Counted from the first letter of the stretch, positions 1 through 11,040 are shown. The stretch is 64,000 bases of DNA from Nilaparvata lugens (GCF_014356525.2 NC_052507.1:61380553-61444552), one strand, 5' to 3'. Notes: generated by a model not told the origin, from the sequence alone. Made by a program: numbers and translations.

Positions 1-363
1 CCAACATTTTCCATCATGAATATATAGGGCTATATATATATAATCTCTCAAGGCAGAATGTTATTTTTTCATTTCAATGTGTCCAAACCCAAAGGGGTAC
101 TCTTATGAATGCATTGCAGAGCACTTTTGTAAAGCAAAAATGGATCTTAATCTGTCAATCATAATTTTAAAAATTAATTCGGAAAAAACTGCATTTTAGT
201 TTTGAAAAAGTTACAGTACGTTTAGTTATTTTATATACGGTAAAGTTTAAGTACAAACAATTATAGTGATAAAGTGACGAATACTATGACAGATCTTACA
301 TGCAACACTAGGTACCTAGTTACTATAGAAAGATAGGAAAAAATGGAAGGTCACAGTTCACTC

Positions 364-566
364 TAAAGCCGCGTTTACACCAAAGTTGTTAAAAAAAATA
401 TATAACTCAATCCATATAGATTCTATCAGATTGAACGAAACTTGACAAACACATAATTATTATGATCATCATGTGTATGATAAGTTATGTTCAATCTAAT
501 AGAATCATCTATAAGGTTAAAGTTATTAACATTTTGTTAATAGCTATTGGTGTAAATCCAGCTTTA
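364..566. repeat. MITE with imperfect terminal inverted repeats
   Basis: The left end reads TAAAGCCGCGTTTACACCAA. The right end, reverse-complemented, reads TAAAGCTGGATTTACACCAA. The interior is AT-rich and partly self-complementary (the ATTCTATCAGATTGAA region pairs with TTCAATCTAATAGAAT). No ORF is present, so this is a non-autonomous DNA transposon of unknown superfamily. Confidence 0.7.
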
Positions 567-1290
567 GGGTACAGTAGCCTACTTAGTTTTTAATCTATAC
601 CTACCAGAGAAAACTACTACCGCTACCGTAATGTAGTTATAATGCTGTATTCTGTGTCCATACCCTCAAGTTCATGTTGCACAATTTTTGCAAAAATTAT
701 GATGAAAAGGTGTAATATTATAAATACTATAACCTATACATGAAACACTAGGTACTAAAAATATATAAGATCATAATATAGTTCACTCTTGGGAGGTTTC
801 GGTGTCTCGGGGATCACATTCATATCTCGCTAATTGGTTTCAGTATCGCATCCTGCTCAGGGTCAGAATTCTTATCTTGCACAATAAATTTATCTTCAGC
901 ATCACTAAGGGTCTTGAAATCAAGATCTTGTACTTGTAATTCAATTTGTAAATTTCTCGAAGTCTCAGTAAAGTTCATTATTTTACCACGAGATCGCGTC
1001 CTGTGTCTTTACTTATTTCTAAAACACAGATTTCCGTTTACATAATAAGTAAAAAGTTATATTGATTTAATTTGAGTGAGAAATTATTCGATCAAATGCT
1101 AGTGCAATTTATTTCCAGCAAATTCTACTCATCCACGTGAATGTAAATATCAGAAATTAGTGGCAAGCGGTCCAGCTCTCGCTAGATTCTGTAAGACACA
1201 AGGATGTAAGTTGACGTTGAATACAGGTGATAAATGTACAACGGATTGATTGGGGATTACAATTACAAGGGGATCCATCATCGGCCTGAT
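567..1290. other. Intergenic, one weak short ORF
   Basis: No recognisable gene. The only thing that stands out is a 52-codon minus-strand ORF at 820-978, listed separately. The rest is AT-rich single-copy-looking DNA. Confidence 0.5.
820..978 (-). CDS. Weak short ORF, 52 residues, unrecognised
   Basis: ATG at 976-978 and TGA at 820-822. The product is acidic and polar and starts MNFTETSRNLQIELQVQD. In the next frame the strand stays open past the stop and encodes a proline-rich stretch (IPETPKPPKSE), as if one frameshift had broken a longer reading frame. I recognise no family. It may be a decayed coding fragment, a short exon, or chance. Confidence 0.2.
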   Translation of the reverse strand: MNFTETSRNLQIELQVQDLDFKTLSDAEDKFIVQDKNSDPEQDAILKPISEI

Positions 1291-1895
1291 CAGGAGATCA
1301 ATGCCTTAATTTTGCAGATCAGGATGCAGCGTTGCCTAATTTTTGCGCTTGCCCTATAATCCTGATCCCTAATGATTTAAATGAATCTATTTATTTAGTT
1401 AGACAATTTTCATTTTCATATAGGTATAGGTAAGCCTATATGAATCCTTCAATGAGTTAGAGACTGTTGTAGATAAAACTGTAACTTTCAGGATAAATTA
1501 TTGGTCAAATAATCTACCTTTTGATGTACAACTGAATTTTCAACCCCTCAAAAGAGGGTTTTTTCAATCTCCACAAGGATGCCAGATCGTTTGACCAGGA
1601 GATCAATGCCTTAATTTTGCAGATCAGGATGCAGCGTTGCCTAATTTTTGCGCTTGCCCTATAATCCTGATCCCTAATGATTTAAATGAATCTATTTATT
1701 TAGTTAGACAATTTTCATTTTCATATAGGTATAGGTAAGCCTATATGAATCCTTCAATGAGTTAGAGACTGTTGTAGATAAAACTGTAACTTTCAGGATA
1801 AATTATTGGTCAAATAATCTACCTTTTGATGTACAACTGAATTTTCAACCCCTCAAAAGAGGGTTTTTTCAATCTCCACAAGGATGCCAGATCGT
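1291..1895. repeat. 305-bp tandem duplication, two copies
   Basis: The unit beginning CAGGAGATCAATGCCTTAAT at 1291 recurs at 1596 and is nearly identical for about 300 bp, ending in GATGCCAGATCGTTT both times. Part of the unit (CTGTAACTTTCAGGATAA and the block after it) recurs diverged at 39,740 and inverted near 40,370, so it derives from a dispersed repeat. The near-identity suggests recent duplication or an assembly duplication. Confidence 0.9.
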
Positions 1896-2818
1896 TTTCC
1901 AACAATGTAGAAATATACCGTAATTGATTAACAAAATAGGGTACCATATTCAATCTCATTGAAGAATGAAATATAAATTTATTATTTAAAATCAATTTAA
2001 TCAGTTACACCGGTATCAGCTATCCTCTATAGAAGGCAGTGGCGAGGCAGAGTATCGGCAACGCTGTTCTTCTATCTTTCTCCACTGCCATTATAACGTG
2101 GACCTCAGTGAAATAGGCAATACATCAAGAATTCAATGCTCTTCGACCCTAAGCCTAGTACGGTACAGTATTTATTACTTTCCAACTTGTAGCTCAAGTT
2201 GGAACCAACTATAGCCAACTATAGTTGGCTGAGTAATTCAAGTACTACCAGTAATAATCATACAAGTTAAAAATGTAGTTAATAATTTTATTATCTACCT
2301 TCATCAAAAGGACCAGACTATATAAGGGCCGTATTATGGCAATATATAGGCTAGTTTCCATCCAATACCACAACAATAACCTTCACAACATAACAAAAAA
2401 TCGAAAAATATATTATTCATCCCATAAATCAACCAATTTGTGTAATAATAAACTTCATTGTTTATTTAACTCCTCTTCTTGATATTGAAGTAGGCTTATA
2501 AATGAAATTCTGGATCTAAGTGATCCAGAGGGAGGAGAGATGAGTTCGGTATTTGGTTGTACTAAACAGTCAAAATATGATTATATGAACTTTTCGATTG
2601 AGTTTGATATTTGTAGATTATAGATTAATTATGTACAGATATACATTCTTTATGATGCATTTATATTGATTCAAGTACGCAGTGTAAAAGTGAAGAATGT
2701 AAAAGTATTAAACAAGTGGATAGTACACAATATTTGTATGTTTTTATTGGCATTTAATAAAGAATCAGAAGAATGGACTGTTTATTAGTGAATTTGCAAC
2801 AAGTTGCTAGGTACTGAC
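1896..2818. other. Intergenic, repeat-like left part
   Basis: 1896-1960 (AACAATGTAGAAATATA followed by ATTCAATCTC) resembles 38,020-38,080, so it is dispersed-repeat flank. A short palindrome occurs at 2205-2230 (CCAACTATAG twice, then TTGGCTG). The intron that should follow the exon at 2819-2906 runs through here; I see no second exon of that gene before the window edge. Confidence 0.5.
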
Positions 2819-2906
2819 CTTCACTCAACTGCGCTCGAACTTCGCTGGGCATAAATACTGCAGCGCTGATGATCACAACACTAAACACTAACATGATGGT
2901 ATCCAT
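2819..2906 (-). CDS. Candidate first coding exon of a secreted protein (neighbouring gene, rest outside window)
   Basis: ATG at 2904-2906 opens 29 codons forming a textbook signal peptide: MDTIML, then a hydrophobic core VFSVVIISAAVF, then VRAQLSE, with likely cleavage after RA. The exon ends in GTGAAG followed by a GTCAGT donor, leaving phase 1. Exon 1 of the CLIP protease at 35,692-35,767 has the same design: same strand, signal peptide ending AQL, a glutamate codon, then one base before the donor. This suggests, by inference only, a tandem paralogous protease gene continuing to the left. Local GC content is clearly above the flanks. It could instead start an unrelated secreted protein. Confidence 0.55.
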
Positions 2907-2923
2907 TGAACGGGTCTTACTAC

Positions 2924-2953
2924 ACTGACTGACGCACTGCGGCCGGTTTTTAA
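2924..2953 (-). promoter_or_regulatory. Possible core promoter for the 2819-2906 exon
   Basis: Read on the minus strand, two overlapping arthropod initiator-like TCAGT motifs lie at 2924-2932. An AT stretch GTTAAAAAC lies roughly 20-25 bases further upstream (about 2946-2954), where a TATA-like element would sit. The ATG follows about 20 bases after the initiator. This is motif matching only. Confidence 0.3.
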
Positions 2954-2965
2954 CAATATCAGGCC

Positions 2966-3075
2966 TTATTCTTCTCCTCCTCCTCCAACTCCTACTTCTC
3001 TTTCTTATTCTTCTCCTACTCCTCCTGGAAAGAGGAGGAGTGAAGAGAAGAACAGAGGAGAAAAAGTGAGAAGAG
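2966..3075. repeat. Polypyrimidine/polypurine foldback
   Basis: A run of TTCTTCTCCTCC-type sequence is followed directly by AGGAGGAGTGAAGAGAAGAA-type sequence, so the two halves can pair as a hairpin. No ORF. Confidence 0.7.
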
Positions 3076-3140
3076 CCGAACGGTTGTAGGAAAGAAGGAA
3101 ACTGTGAAAACTGGTTCTCCCATCACATCGAAACATAAAT

Positions 3141-3336
3141 GAGACTCACTTCAAATTGTCAGCATTTGTTGAGTGGGAAACATTTATGTTATCTAATGGA
3201 TCTATGCTGTCAGTTTGAAGTGAATCTTATTGAGGATTTGTTTCTTCACATTTTTGTCAGCATTGATTGAATTGGAAGCATCTATGTTTATCATAGGGAA
3301 TGCTGACAGTTTTTTAAATGAATCTCACTGAAGATG
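3141..3336. repeat. Two adjacent hairpin repeats, CTGTCAGCATT family
   Basis: The first hairpin pairs GACTCACTTCAAATTGTCAGC with GCTGTCAGTTTGAAGTGAAT. A second begins at about 3255 (TGTCAGCATT) and closes at 3298-3336 (AATGCTGACAG, then ATGAATCTCACTG). The same hairpin recurs at 6501-6585 and 7684-7770, making a short MITE family. Confidence 0.7.
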
Positions 3337-5047
3337 TGATGAATAAACATAAATTGCGAATGGAATGGTGAATTGGAGTGGGAGGAAAAGCGTAGAAAGT
3401 GAGAGAGAATGTGGGTGAAGAGGGAATGATAAAGATGAGGCAGATGAAGAGGTCTTGTGTCTTCTTCGCTAGCTCACGTTCACAAATTATTTTGTAAGTG
3501 GGTGCAATTTTTACTCATATATTCTAGCAGTCTGGCTACATTGTATATGGTAAAATTCTTTGGAAAAATATTGTATATTGTATTAGAATAATTTTGCTCC
3601 TGGTTGAGATTTGATCCAAGCTGGTTAAGATGTTTTACATTATCCATGATTATTATTTCATGAGTTTATGAAATGATTGATGAGTAGGCCTATATTTCTT
3701 TCATTTACAAGATGATATTTACTTCATCTTCGAATAAGATAATTATCTTTACTTCTTGTATAGTTTCAAACCTGAAGAAAGAAATTCTTCAAAATATCTA
3801 AGCCTACTAATCAAACCAATAAAAGATGAATAAATTTACAAATGCTTAATTTTGAAGATGACTGATAATCTAGTTTTGAAATTACCCTGTGTTATAATTT
3901 GTTTTACCAAGGCTCTTTTCAATTGAATATTATTCTTATCCTATTATCTCTTCATGTTTTACATTTGTGAATGACCAACAAATAAAAAAACAAAATATGC
4001 AAAATAATAAATACTAAATAAAATAATATTTTCAACGCATGATTGTGAACGTCAATCATAACAAAGAAGAAGGTGAAAACCTAGGTATAAATTCTAAAAA
4101 CTAGAATCAAGTCCAATATTCATCTTCAGAATATCCAAGTTTTTTCTTTAATCGAAATAATCATCTACTTTTCTATGTAGAAAAAATATAAGTATACTTC
4201 TAGTTAAAAATAATTTTTCGAATCAACAGGTAAACTACAATTTAAAAATAATATATTTTGAATGATATGCGTTGCAACCAAAAGAAAACGTGTGAGATTT
4301 ATTCAAGAAGACAAGCTTTTTAAATAGCGATTTCCTTCACCAATTTGACTTGGAGAGGCAATCTTTGATCGTGGGAAAATAACAAGTGAATCCGGTGTGG
4401 GAGGATGCCACATTAAAGCGATTGATGTGCGATATCATCGTCCGAGGATCAACTTCGACTGCTGAATAAATTAGAGACGTGTTTAGACGTTTAGAGGAGG
4501 ATAATGAGCCGACTTGAAAAACGACTTTGTATAGTTTGTGAGTCTTACAGCTACACGTTTTTGTGTTGGTGTGTTGCACTAAAAAAACTGTTCTGTTGTA
4601 AATATAACTATGTGTAAAACTTGTTTAAAATAATAGTCAAATTCATCAATTAATTAAATATTTTTCAAGAGTAGCCATAGATGTCATATACATAATAAAT
4701 ATGGTAACTTTAATTATGGTTATAAAATAATTATGAAAAATATAATGTGTTAGTGGAACTTCATGCAAATGATAAATTACGTTCTTAAAGCGTTTTAAAC
4801 CCATCATATTTAATTTTTTTAATACCATACCGGCCTATAACAGAAAAATTTCAAAGCTGATAAAAATATCACTTATGTAATATTGAAGCTCATAATACTT
4901 GTAATACACTCAAATGACCACGGTAATAAATAACACTTGAAATAGGTACTCATCTGTGAATAAAAGCATCCATTAAAAAAAGAAAGCACATTGTAACTTT
5001 ACTTATATAAAATGTATAATATACTAATAAAGTACAGTATTACAATA
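3337..5047. other. Intergenic, no gene seen
   Basis: AT-rich with no convincing ORF. 4320-4540 is moderately GC-richer and open on the minus strand for 80 codons, but the residues resemble no protein I know and no splice or promoter context supports it. Confidence 0.5.
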
Positions 5048-5105
5048 GGGCTACTTGAATTGTTAATTAATAATAGAAATAATTCCATAGTACCCTTTTA
5101 CAAAA
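5048..5105. repeat. GGGCTAC...GTACCCTTTT module, copy 1
   Basis: Starts GGGCTACTTGAATTG and ends CATAGTACCCTTTTAC. It shares these two ends and the A/T-rich middle with copies at 10,909, 14,115, 37,693 and 57,780. Confidence 0.6.
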
Positions 5106-5460
5106 ACTTTTTCATATAAACATTTATAAAAACAAACTAGTTTCCGCTTTCAAGCAATTTTCAAGTTATAAAAAATTTCTTGATTTAAGTAAAATATTCT
5201 ATATTATCTACTAAATCCATGAAAATATCCCTTTCCTGTATCGTACATTGTGCAAAATAGCTCTTGTAAATCTAATCATTCTTCAAATAGAAAAAAAAAC
5301 ACACAATTTCAAATGTATATAAGCTACATTATTTATTCATTATTACACTTATTAAATCTAATAGATCATTCATGTGAAACTATTACAAATACTGTAATGA
5401 AATCTGATCACTATCATTTAATGAAGAGAAATCAACACCTTATATAATATATTGGATTAG

Positions 5461-5950
5461 ATTTTTTCGCCACACTGCACAGAAAGCAGCTGTTTTCCAG
5501 TCCCTACGTAGATCTGAAAGACCTTGTTTGCAGACGACGTCAGAAAAGGGTTTCTTTTCCGGTCTAGGCCAGAAAGTTGTCTCTTTCCAGCCGCTTATGG
5601 CTGGAAACAACGCGCTAATTATTATTAATAAGTCATCCGCTAGATCGGGCGAGTGTCAGCTTTCATAATAAGCTGAAGTCGCCATGATTTTAGTTCCAGT
5701 TTCGAATCAAACTAATTCGCTTCGCAACCAGTTTTATTCAATTATTTATTGTTGATTAGTGCATTCCGAATTTTCAAAAATGCTTGAAGATGACTGTGGT
5801 ATTCCAAGTGAAATTTTAAAAGAATCTGAAATCCTGACTGCAAATCTTCTACCACTAAAATCAAGAGATAGGTACGATAGCTTAACGAGTATTCTTTATT
5901 TTGTATTCTTTATTTATTTTGTCAGCAATACCTGTAGTGTGGCGAAAAAT
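5461..5950 (+). mobile_element. TIR element carrying an exon-like ORF
   Basis: Terminal inverted repeats: ATTTTTTCGCCACACTGCA at the left, and TGTAGTGTGGCGAAAAAT at the right. Inside, from 5759, an open plus-strand stretch encodes CGIPSEILKESEILTANLLP followed by LKSRDRYDS. A helical segment with an LLPxKSxxRY pattern is typical of the N-terminus of tyrosine-recombinase-like (Crypton-type) and related insect genes; that relationship is inference from memory. The coding part is short and then runs into AT-rich sequence, so the element is non-autonomous or has captured an exon. Confidence 0.5.
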
Positions 5951-6077
5951 ATCGTTCGCACCACGGGCAAAAATGTTTTTCCAGCTCTCAATCTTTTCTA
6001 GTCCTCGGCCTACGGCCTCGGACTTGAAAACCGATTTCGAGCTGGAAAAATCTCATTTTCTGCTCTAGGTGCGAAAT
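5951..6077. repeat. Hairpin MITE next to the TIR element
   Basis: CGTTCGCACCACGGGCAAAA at the left pairs with a diverged TTTTCTGCTCTAGGTGCGAA at the right. Inner arms TTTTTCCAGCTC and GAGCTGGAAAAA match perfectly. The loop holds the palindromic GGCCTACGGCC. Confidence 0.6.
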
Positions 6078-6500
6078 ATACTATATTATCACGTGCCAAA
6101 CACGCGACCTCAAACGATCACCGTATCGCAGAAATTCCCTTGCATCAATTTTGAATTTCTTTCCTTCTGTTTGAGTGGAGGTGGCTCTAGGCCATTGGAT
6201 GGTGCCTGGGTTTTCAGAGTAGGCGGGGTTTTTTGGGCGGTTATGACTGCTCTTGAGTCGGAGCCGTGATGTCTGCCGATCCTGAAATCCCAGGTTAATT
6301 ATCACATTACTGTATTCAGTCTCTAGTCTTAAGCGCTGGTCGCACACTTCCTCAAGTCGAAGTCGATCTGTTGGGGTTTTCCTGCTTCCAAGTCGCCGCT
6401 CAAATTGCACTTTATCACATTCGCTTTCTTGTTCCAATCATCCATTAAAAAGTCATTCTCTTCTTCCAAAGTGTATGGGTGTAAGACTATTATATACTGG

Positions 6501-6585
6501 CACTTCAAACTGTTGGCATTCCTTATAAATACCACCAACGATTCCCAAACTCAAACAATGCTGACAGTTTGAAATGAATCTCACT
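6501..6585. repeat. CTGTCAGCATT-family hairpin, copy 3
   Basis: CACTTCAAACTGTTGGCATT pairs with AATGCTGACAGTTTGAAATG. Same family as 3141-3336. Confidence 0.65.
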
Positions 6586-7683
6586 ATAAAGCCTCTATTA
6601 AATCCATCCTAAAAAAATATTTACTTTCTTCATATACGGTACGTATTAAATATATTAATAAAGCAAACATCCAATTAGATGCACCATAAACTAGGTACCT
6701 ACTTATCAAGTCCATTCAAAAACATCATCACTTTGTCAGTCAGATGCATTGTATATATTTTATTCTTTATTTTATTTATTAGAGCAAACAATACAATAGT
6801 CGGAAAAGAAAAAACAGGCTATTGCCCAAAACTTCTTCAATTACATAATTTTGTCTTGAATTATCCAAATACTATAATAAGATGCTTGCAAAAGGTCTCT
6901 GATGATCTTTGATCAAATCCATTAAAAGAATAATGATTCACTCATTGCAAGTTGAAAATACTTTTCAAATATAATCATTATTGGTTTGTTAGTTTTAATC
7001 TAATTATTATAGTAATTTTTGTATCTAAGTTTTGATTGAGAAACTTCATCCCTGATAATTATAGTTATGATATTACGGGTAGTACTTTTTATACTGATAA
7101 TCATTATCAAAATTGGGAATAACACTTGATAAAAAAAGGTTAATAGAAACATCTAGTGAAATATGGAACAACTTTTTGAGCTTTTCAATTGAATATTTCA
7201 CATTCCTTCTCCAATTATTATTTATTGGTGTAAATTAAGCCTATGTTGTACGGTAAAAGTTAATTAAATTTTAAGACTATTTAGGCCTATAGAGCGTTCT
7301 TTGTATGTAATTATATAGTAACCTATCGAATTATAGTCATTTGGTAGTCTCCTACCACTCCCATTTGATTTGTTCTAATTGATATTCATACATCACGTAA
7401 ATGAAAGGAGAATGGTATTGTAAACAAATAAATCTTGACTTTTTGGGGATTGGATTGTTATGCTCTCCACGGAATATATTACTGTAATTCTCGACTTATC
7501 ATTTCATTAACGAGTCTGAAAAAGCCATATGAGAACGCACCAACAAAATAACATCTAAATCTGAAGATAGTTGAATGTTGTGAATTCACTTGTTATTCAG
7601 CAGCCAAGTGTGGCTGTGAACGCGATGATTTATAGCAAACAAGTTTTTCAATCGCGCCTCTCAAAGCATCCAGATTCCTACAA
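6586..7683. other. Intergenic, nothing identified
   Basis: AT-rich; only short chance ORFs, with no splice-bounded coding-like segment. Confidence 0.5.
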
Positions 7684-7770
7684 ATGACGCAAACTGACAG
7701 CATTCCTTCTAAATCACATCAATGTTTCCCATTCAACCAATGCTGACAGTTTGAAACGAGTCGCTCCCTA
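7684..7770. repeat. CTGTCAGCATT-family hairpin, copy 4
   Basis: AAACTGACAGCATTCC at the left pairs with CCAATGCTGACAGTTTGAA at the right. Confidence 0.6.
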
Positions 7771-7851
7771 CAAGTGACGTAGGTAGTTGAGGGTTGAGAG
7801 GGGAGCATTCTACCCCTCCTCCTCACTCAGGATTCGAGATTCTCTCCTCAG

Positions 7852-7921
7852 GGTTCTCCATTGCCGGCAGAGGATCATTGGACGCAGGAACCCCATGATT
7901 TCACTGAATCTATTAGCGAAG
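7852..7921 (+). CDS. Candidate orphan exon, 70 nt
   Basis: A pyrimidine-rich acceptor (TTCTCTCCTCAG) precedes the segment and a donor (GCGAAG then GTGAAT) follows. GC content is near 50 percent against roughly a third around it. Two frames are open: one gives GSPLPAEDHWTQEPHDFTES and the other VLHCRQRIIGRRNPMISLNL. Neither is a family I recognise. It could belong to an unseen plus-strand gene together with 9,815-9,885, be an untranslated exon, or be chance. Confidence 0.25.
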
Positions 7922-9344
7922 GTGAATTCATAAGTGATTAGTGACGTATTTGCTCATTGAATACATTATTCAAGTAAGCGAGGCATTAAATCGGGTAGAA
8001 CTCTGTTCTAGATAAAGATTCATTAGAGAGATAGAGTTGAAGTTACAATAAATAGAGATAATACATTTTTAAAGATAATGTATTAGATTTGGTTCATTCA
8101 TCTATGTAAGTGAAATTAGATTTTATTTGTATCTCTTAATTAATAACAGAAAGAAATTTCTCATTTAGTGAGCATTTATCTAAAAAAATATATTTATTAG
8201 AATATTAATTCTTTATTCAAAAAATAGATAAAAAATCAAATACATTCCAAAAAGCAAATACAATATTGTTTCCCAATTTCTAATATGCGTTCCCTATAGG
8301 CTACCCTGCGTGGGGACACTTGAATACATATAATAAAATATTAATATCATTTAATATATATACTGTAATCTTTTTAGGAGTAAGCATACGAATTTATTCT
8401 TCCTATATTTTTTATAGTCTATAGAAATTCTCTACAAGATTTTTTTTTGTAATTTCCAAGTTCTGAATGGAGACAATTTTCCACGCATGGTCATAGTCTC
8501 AATAACATGCGCACACAAGAATTACAACAGAGCTAATATGGACAACCGTTGACATATTACAGAGACAATAGGTTATTTTTCCTTCCTCGTTCAGAAATAA
8601 TTTATAAAAGTATTTACTTGTAATCTTGGGAGAGAGGTAAAACGCCATCAATCGAATGAATTAACGAAGATGCGTAAATGTGATAGATTTCATACCTGAA
8701 TCAACCTATTTTCAGAAATACCGAATAATGAAAACACCGCTGACATTTTCCTTATGAATCATTACTACCTATTTCATTGGCGGTGATGGAAATCGCATTT
8801 CTAGAAACATTACAGGAAGTGCTTCACAGTAGTAAATAAGTTCTCTCTTATTTTTTTCTGTATGTTTTCCAAGATCATCTCTTGAAGACTCCAGGAGTAA
8901 GTGTTGGACAAATCAGGTCAACATGCATATTATAGATTAGTAATATCACTGTTTTATTAGAAACACCAAATAAGAAGTGGTATTTATAAACTAAATTTCT
9001 CACACTTCGAGTGAGTGTTAGTTTGGATTTGAAAATATTGCTTGAATTTAATAAGAAAAAACTCTTCATCATACCAAATAGATTAAGGAAAATGTAGAAC
9101 CCATTGTTGACTTTGTACCGTTGTTGACTTTGGGGTCGATCCCGGCTGAATTTCGGACCTTAAATTTCTATCTCACATAGGTGGTTGAAATGCACTTACT
9201 CATCTAACTCCTTGATCAGAAGTTTTAACTTTTACACTGTGAATATAATCCATTATGTTAGAGCTATAATTGAACTGCTATTACTATAACACTTATATTG
9301 ACTTATCAAATCGGTTTAAGGAATACCAGAAAACTTGGCAATTC
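7922..9344. other. Intergenic, nothing identified
   Basis: AT-rich and without recognisable coding or repeat structure. A 65-codon minus-strand ORF at 8875-9072 has no supporting feature. Confidence 0.5.
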
Positions 9345-9526
9345 CGGCCAGGATAGCCGAGACGACTAAGTGCACCCTTCCGTCTGCTGTAGCTACCTCG
9401 TCGTGTGGGTTCGAATCCCGCTGTAGGCATGTACGTTTGATTATATCATAAAATCATCCACGCACTCCTCATTACTCAAGCACAAGCTATAAGCTCATGT
9501 AGGCATCACCCGCAATAAAAAAAACT
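9345..9526 (+). repeat. tRNA-derived SINE
   Basis: A tRNA-like head has a box A region (GATAGCCGAGACGACTAAGT) and a box B (GGGTTCGAATCCCG). A body follows, then a tail with GCTCATGTAGGCATCACCC and an A-run. The tail matches that of the SINE at 51,637. The head lacks a proper cloverleaf and is followed by SINE body, so it is not a functional tRNA gene. Confidence 0.8.
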
Positions 9527-9814
9527 TTAGCGTATAAAATCAGATCTACCTTTCCTCAACTTGACTTTACAAGCAATAAAATAATTATTATGTGATGGTA
9601 CTTGAGCAATAGATGCATATATTTTTAAAATTGGGTTCATCGAAATATTAAGTTCCATTAATGGTGAAAACCCATATTATATAAATCAAATGTTCAAGTT
9701 ATCTGAGTGATTCTTCTAAAAAAGACGCTTTATAACTAGGCCTAATAATGAATGCTCTATAACGGTGGATGGTATATATTTTATTCTCTTAACGTTTCCA
9801 TTTATCATTTTCAG

Positions 9815-9885
9815 CATGGCTTCTCCCGATTCGAATTCTTCTTCAGAAGAACGCTATTCGAAGACATGAGAAGATTGAAGACTAG
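9815..9885 (+). CDS. Candidate orphan exon, 71 nt
   Basis: Acceptor ATCATTTTCAG and donor ACTAG/GTATGC bound an open segment reading HGFSRFEFFFRRTLFEDMRR then LKTR. An alternative frame starts MASPDSNSSSEERYSKT and stops. It is compositionally more coding-like than its flanks. I do not recognise it. It may join 7,852-7,921 in an unseen plus-strand transcript. Confidence 0.25.
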
Positions 9886-10908
9886 GTATGCCAGTCTGTT
9901 ATTTTAAGAGCTGTAATTATCATAGCTACAAAATGAGTCAGCTTCAGACATATCGGTAGAGTCATCTACTGCTTTAGAGCCTTCATTGAAACATCTATAC
10001 CGTACAGTATTGCTACATAGTTATAGGCTACAAGGCTTGAAACAATTCAACCAAATTCAAAATAAAAAATCATATTTGGGCTAAATCACTTTTCTTCTGG
10101 CTCTATTAATTTGAGACGTAGGCTCTATCTTCTAATTGAGATTATGCATATTTTTCATAGAACAAAAACAAACTTTTGTATCCTCTCTTCCAGACTCTAC
10201 TCCTTAGATTCTACCGATTTACAACTCTTTTCACTCAATTTTTGACTTGAAAAATGAGTTCATTAGACAAACTTGGGATTGTAAATGCTTTTTAGTTTTT
10301 GTCTAGCTTAAAAGAATGCTCATTAGACAAAGCTACCACTATAAATTGATTTCTACAATTTAATCTTGAACATGCAATGTACTGTAATTGAGGTTTTTTC
10401 TGTGTTCACATAGTTGAATAGTTGTTTATGCATATTGTTTTTCCCATGAAACTAGATTGTTTCATACTATTAAATCCCAATTATTTTTAGCCTTGATAAA
10501 ATATACTTGAAAATCCCACAAAAGAAAGTTGGGAGAGTATCAATTGTTATAGGGTTTCACTTGTAAAAAAATACCGACTTGAGTAGGCTATAGCTATAGT
10601 TTTGTAATAGGCCTATATGTACCGTACCTATATGTACTATTTATATATATGCACCTTTATGTATAGTACTTGTAATTTATGCATTATAGTACTTTAAAAG
10701 TTCATATGCACCTTTATGCATATAGTACTTGTAATTTTGCATGTAAAATTGGTTGTGTTGTCTCATGAATTTTCTATAAAGTAATTTGACGTTGTTCAAA
10801 TTTTGTTTTAAATGTTTCCATGACAAACTTTATATATTTTTGTTTTAATTTTAGATTTAGAAAATATTTTATACTTCATATAGATCATTTTATTGTCGTT
10901 TTTCTTTA
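9886..10908. other. Intergenic, nothing identified
   Basis: AT-rich. A local repeat of TGCACCTTTATG(T/C)ATA-TAGTACTTGTAATTT occurs at about 10,650-10,740. Confidence 0.5.
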
Positions 10909-11040
10909 GGGCTACGTTTGATAAATAGAAATATAAATCTCAGTACCCTTTTAAATTATTTTGTCACAACATGTTTCGGACATTAATGCCATTTTCAAAT
11001 CAATTTAAAAGGGTGCGTACTGAGATTTATATTTTTATTT
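10909..11040. repeat. GGGCTAC module, copy 2, as a hairpin
   Basis: AAATATAAATCTCAGTACCC and TTTTAAATT at the left pair with AATTTAAAAGGGTGCGTACT and GAGATTTATATTT at the right. The loop contains ACATGTTTCGG followed by ATTAATGCCATTTTC. The same loop motif occurs in the copy at 37,693. Confidence 0.75.

Noticed and set aside
6081..6437. 118-residue minus-strand basic protein
   Set aside because: No recognisable domain, no splice or promoter context, adjoining repeats; likely chance in GC-richer repeat-derived sequence.
9345..9526. A tRNA gene
   Set aside because: Box A and B are present but no full cloverleaf forms, and SINE body and tail shared with 51,637 follow.
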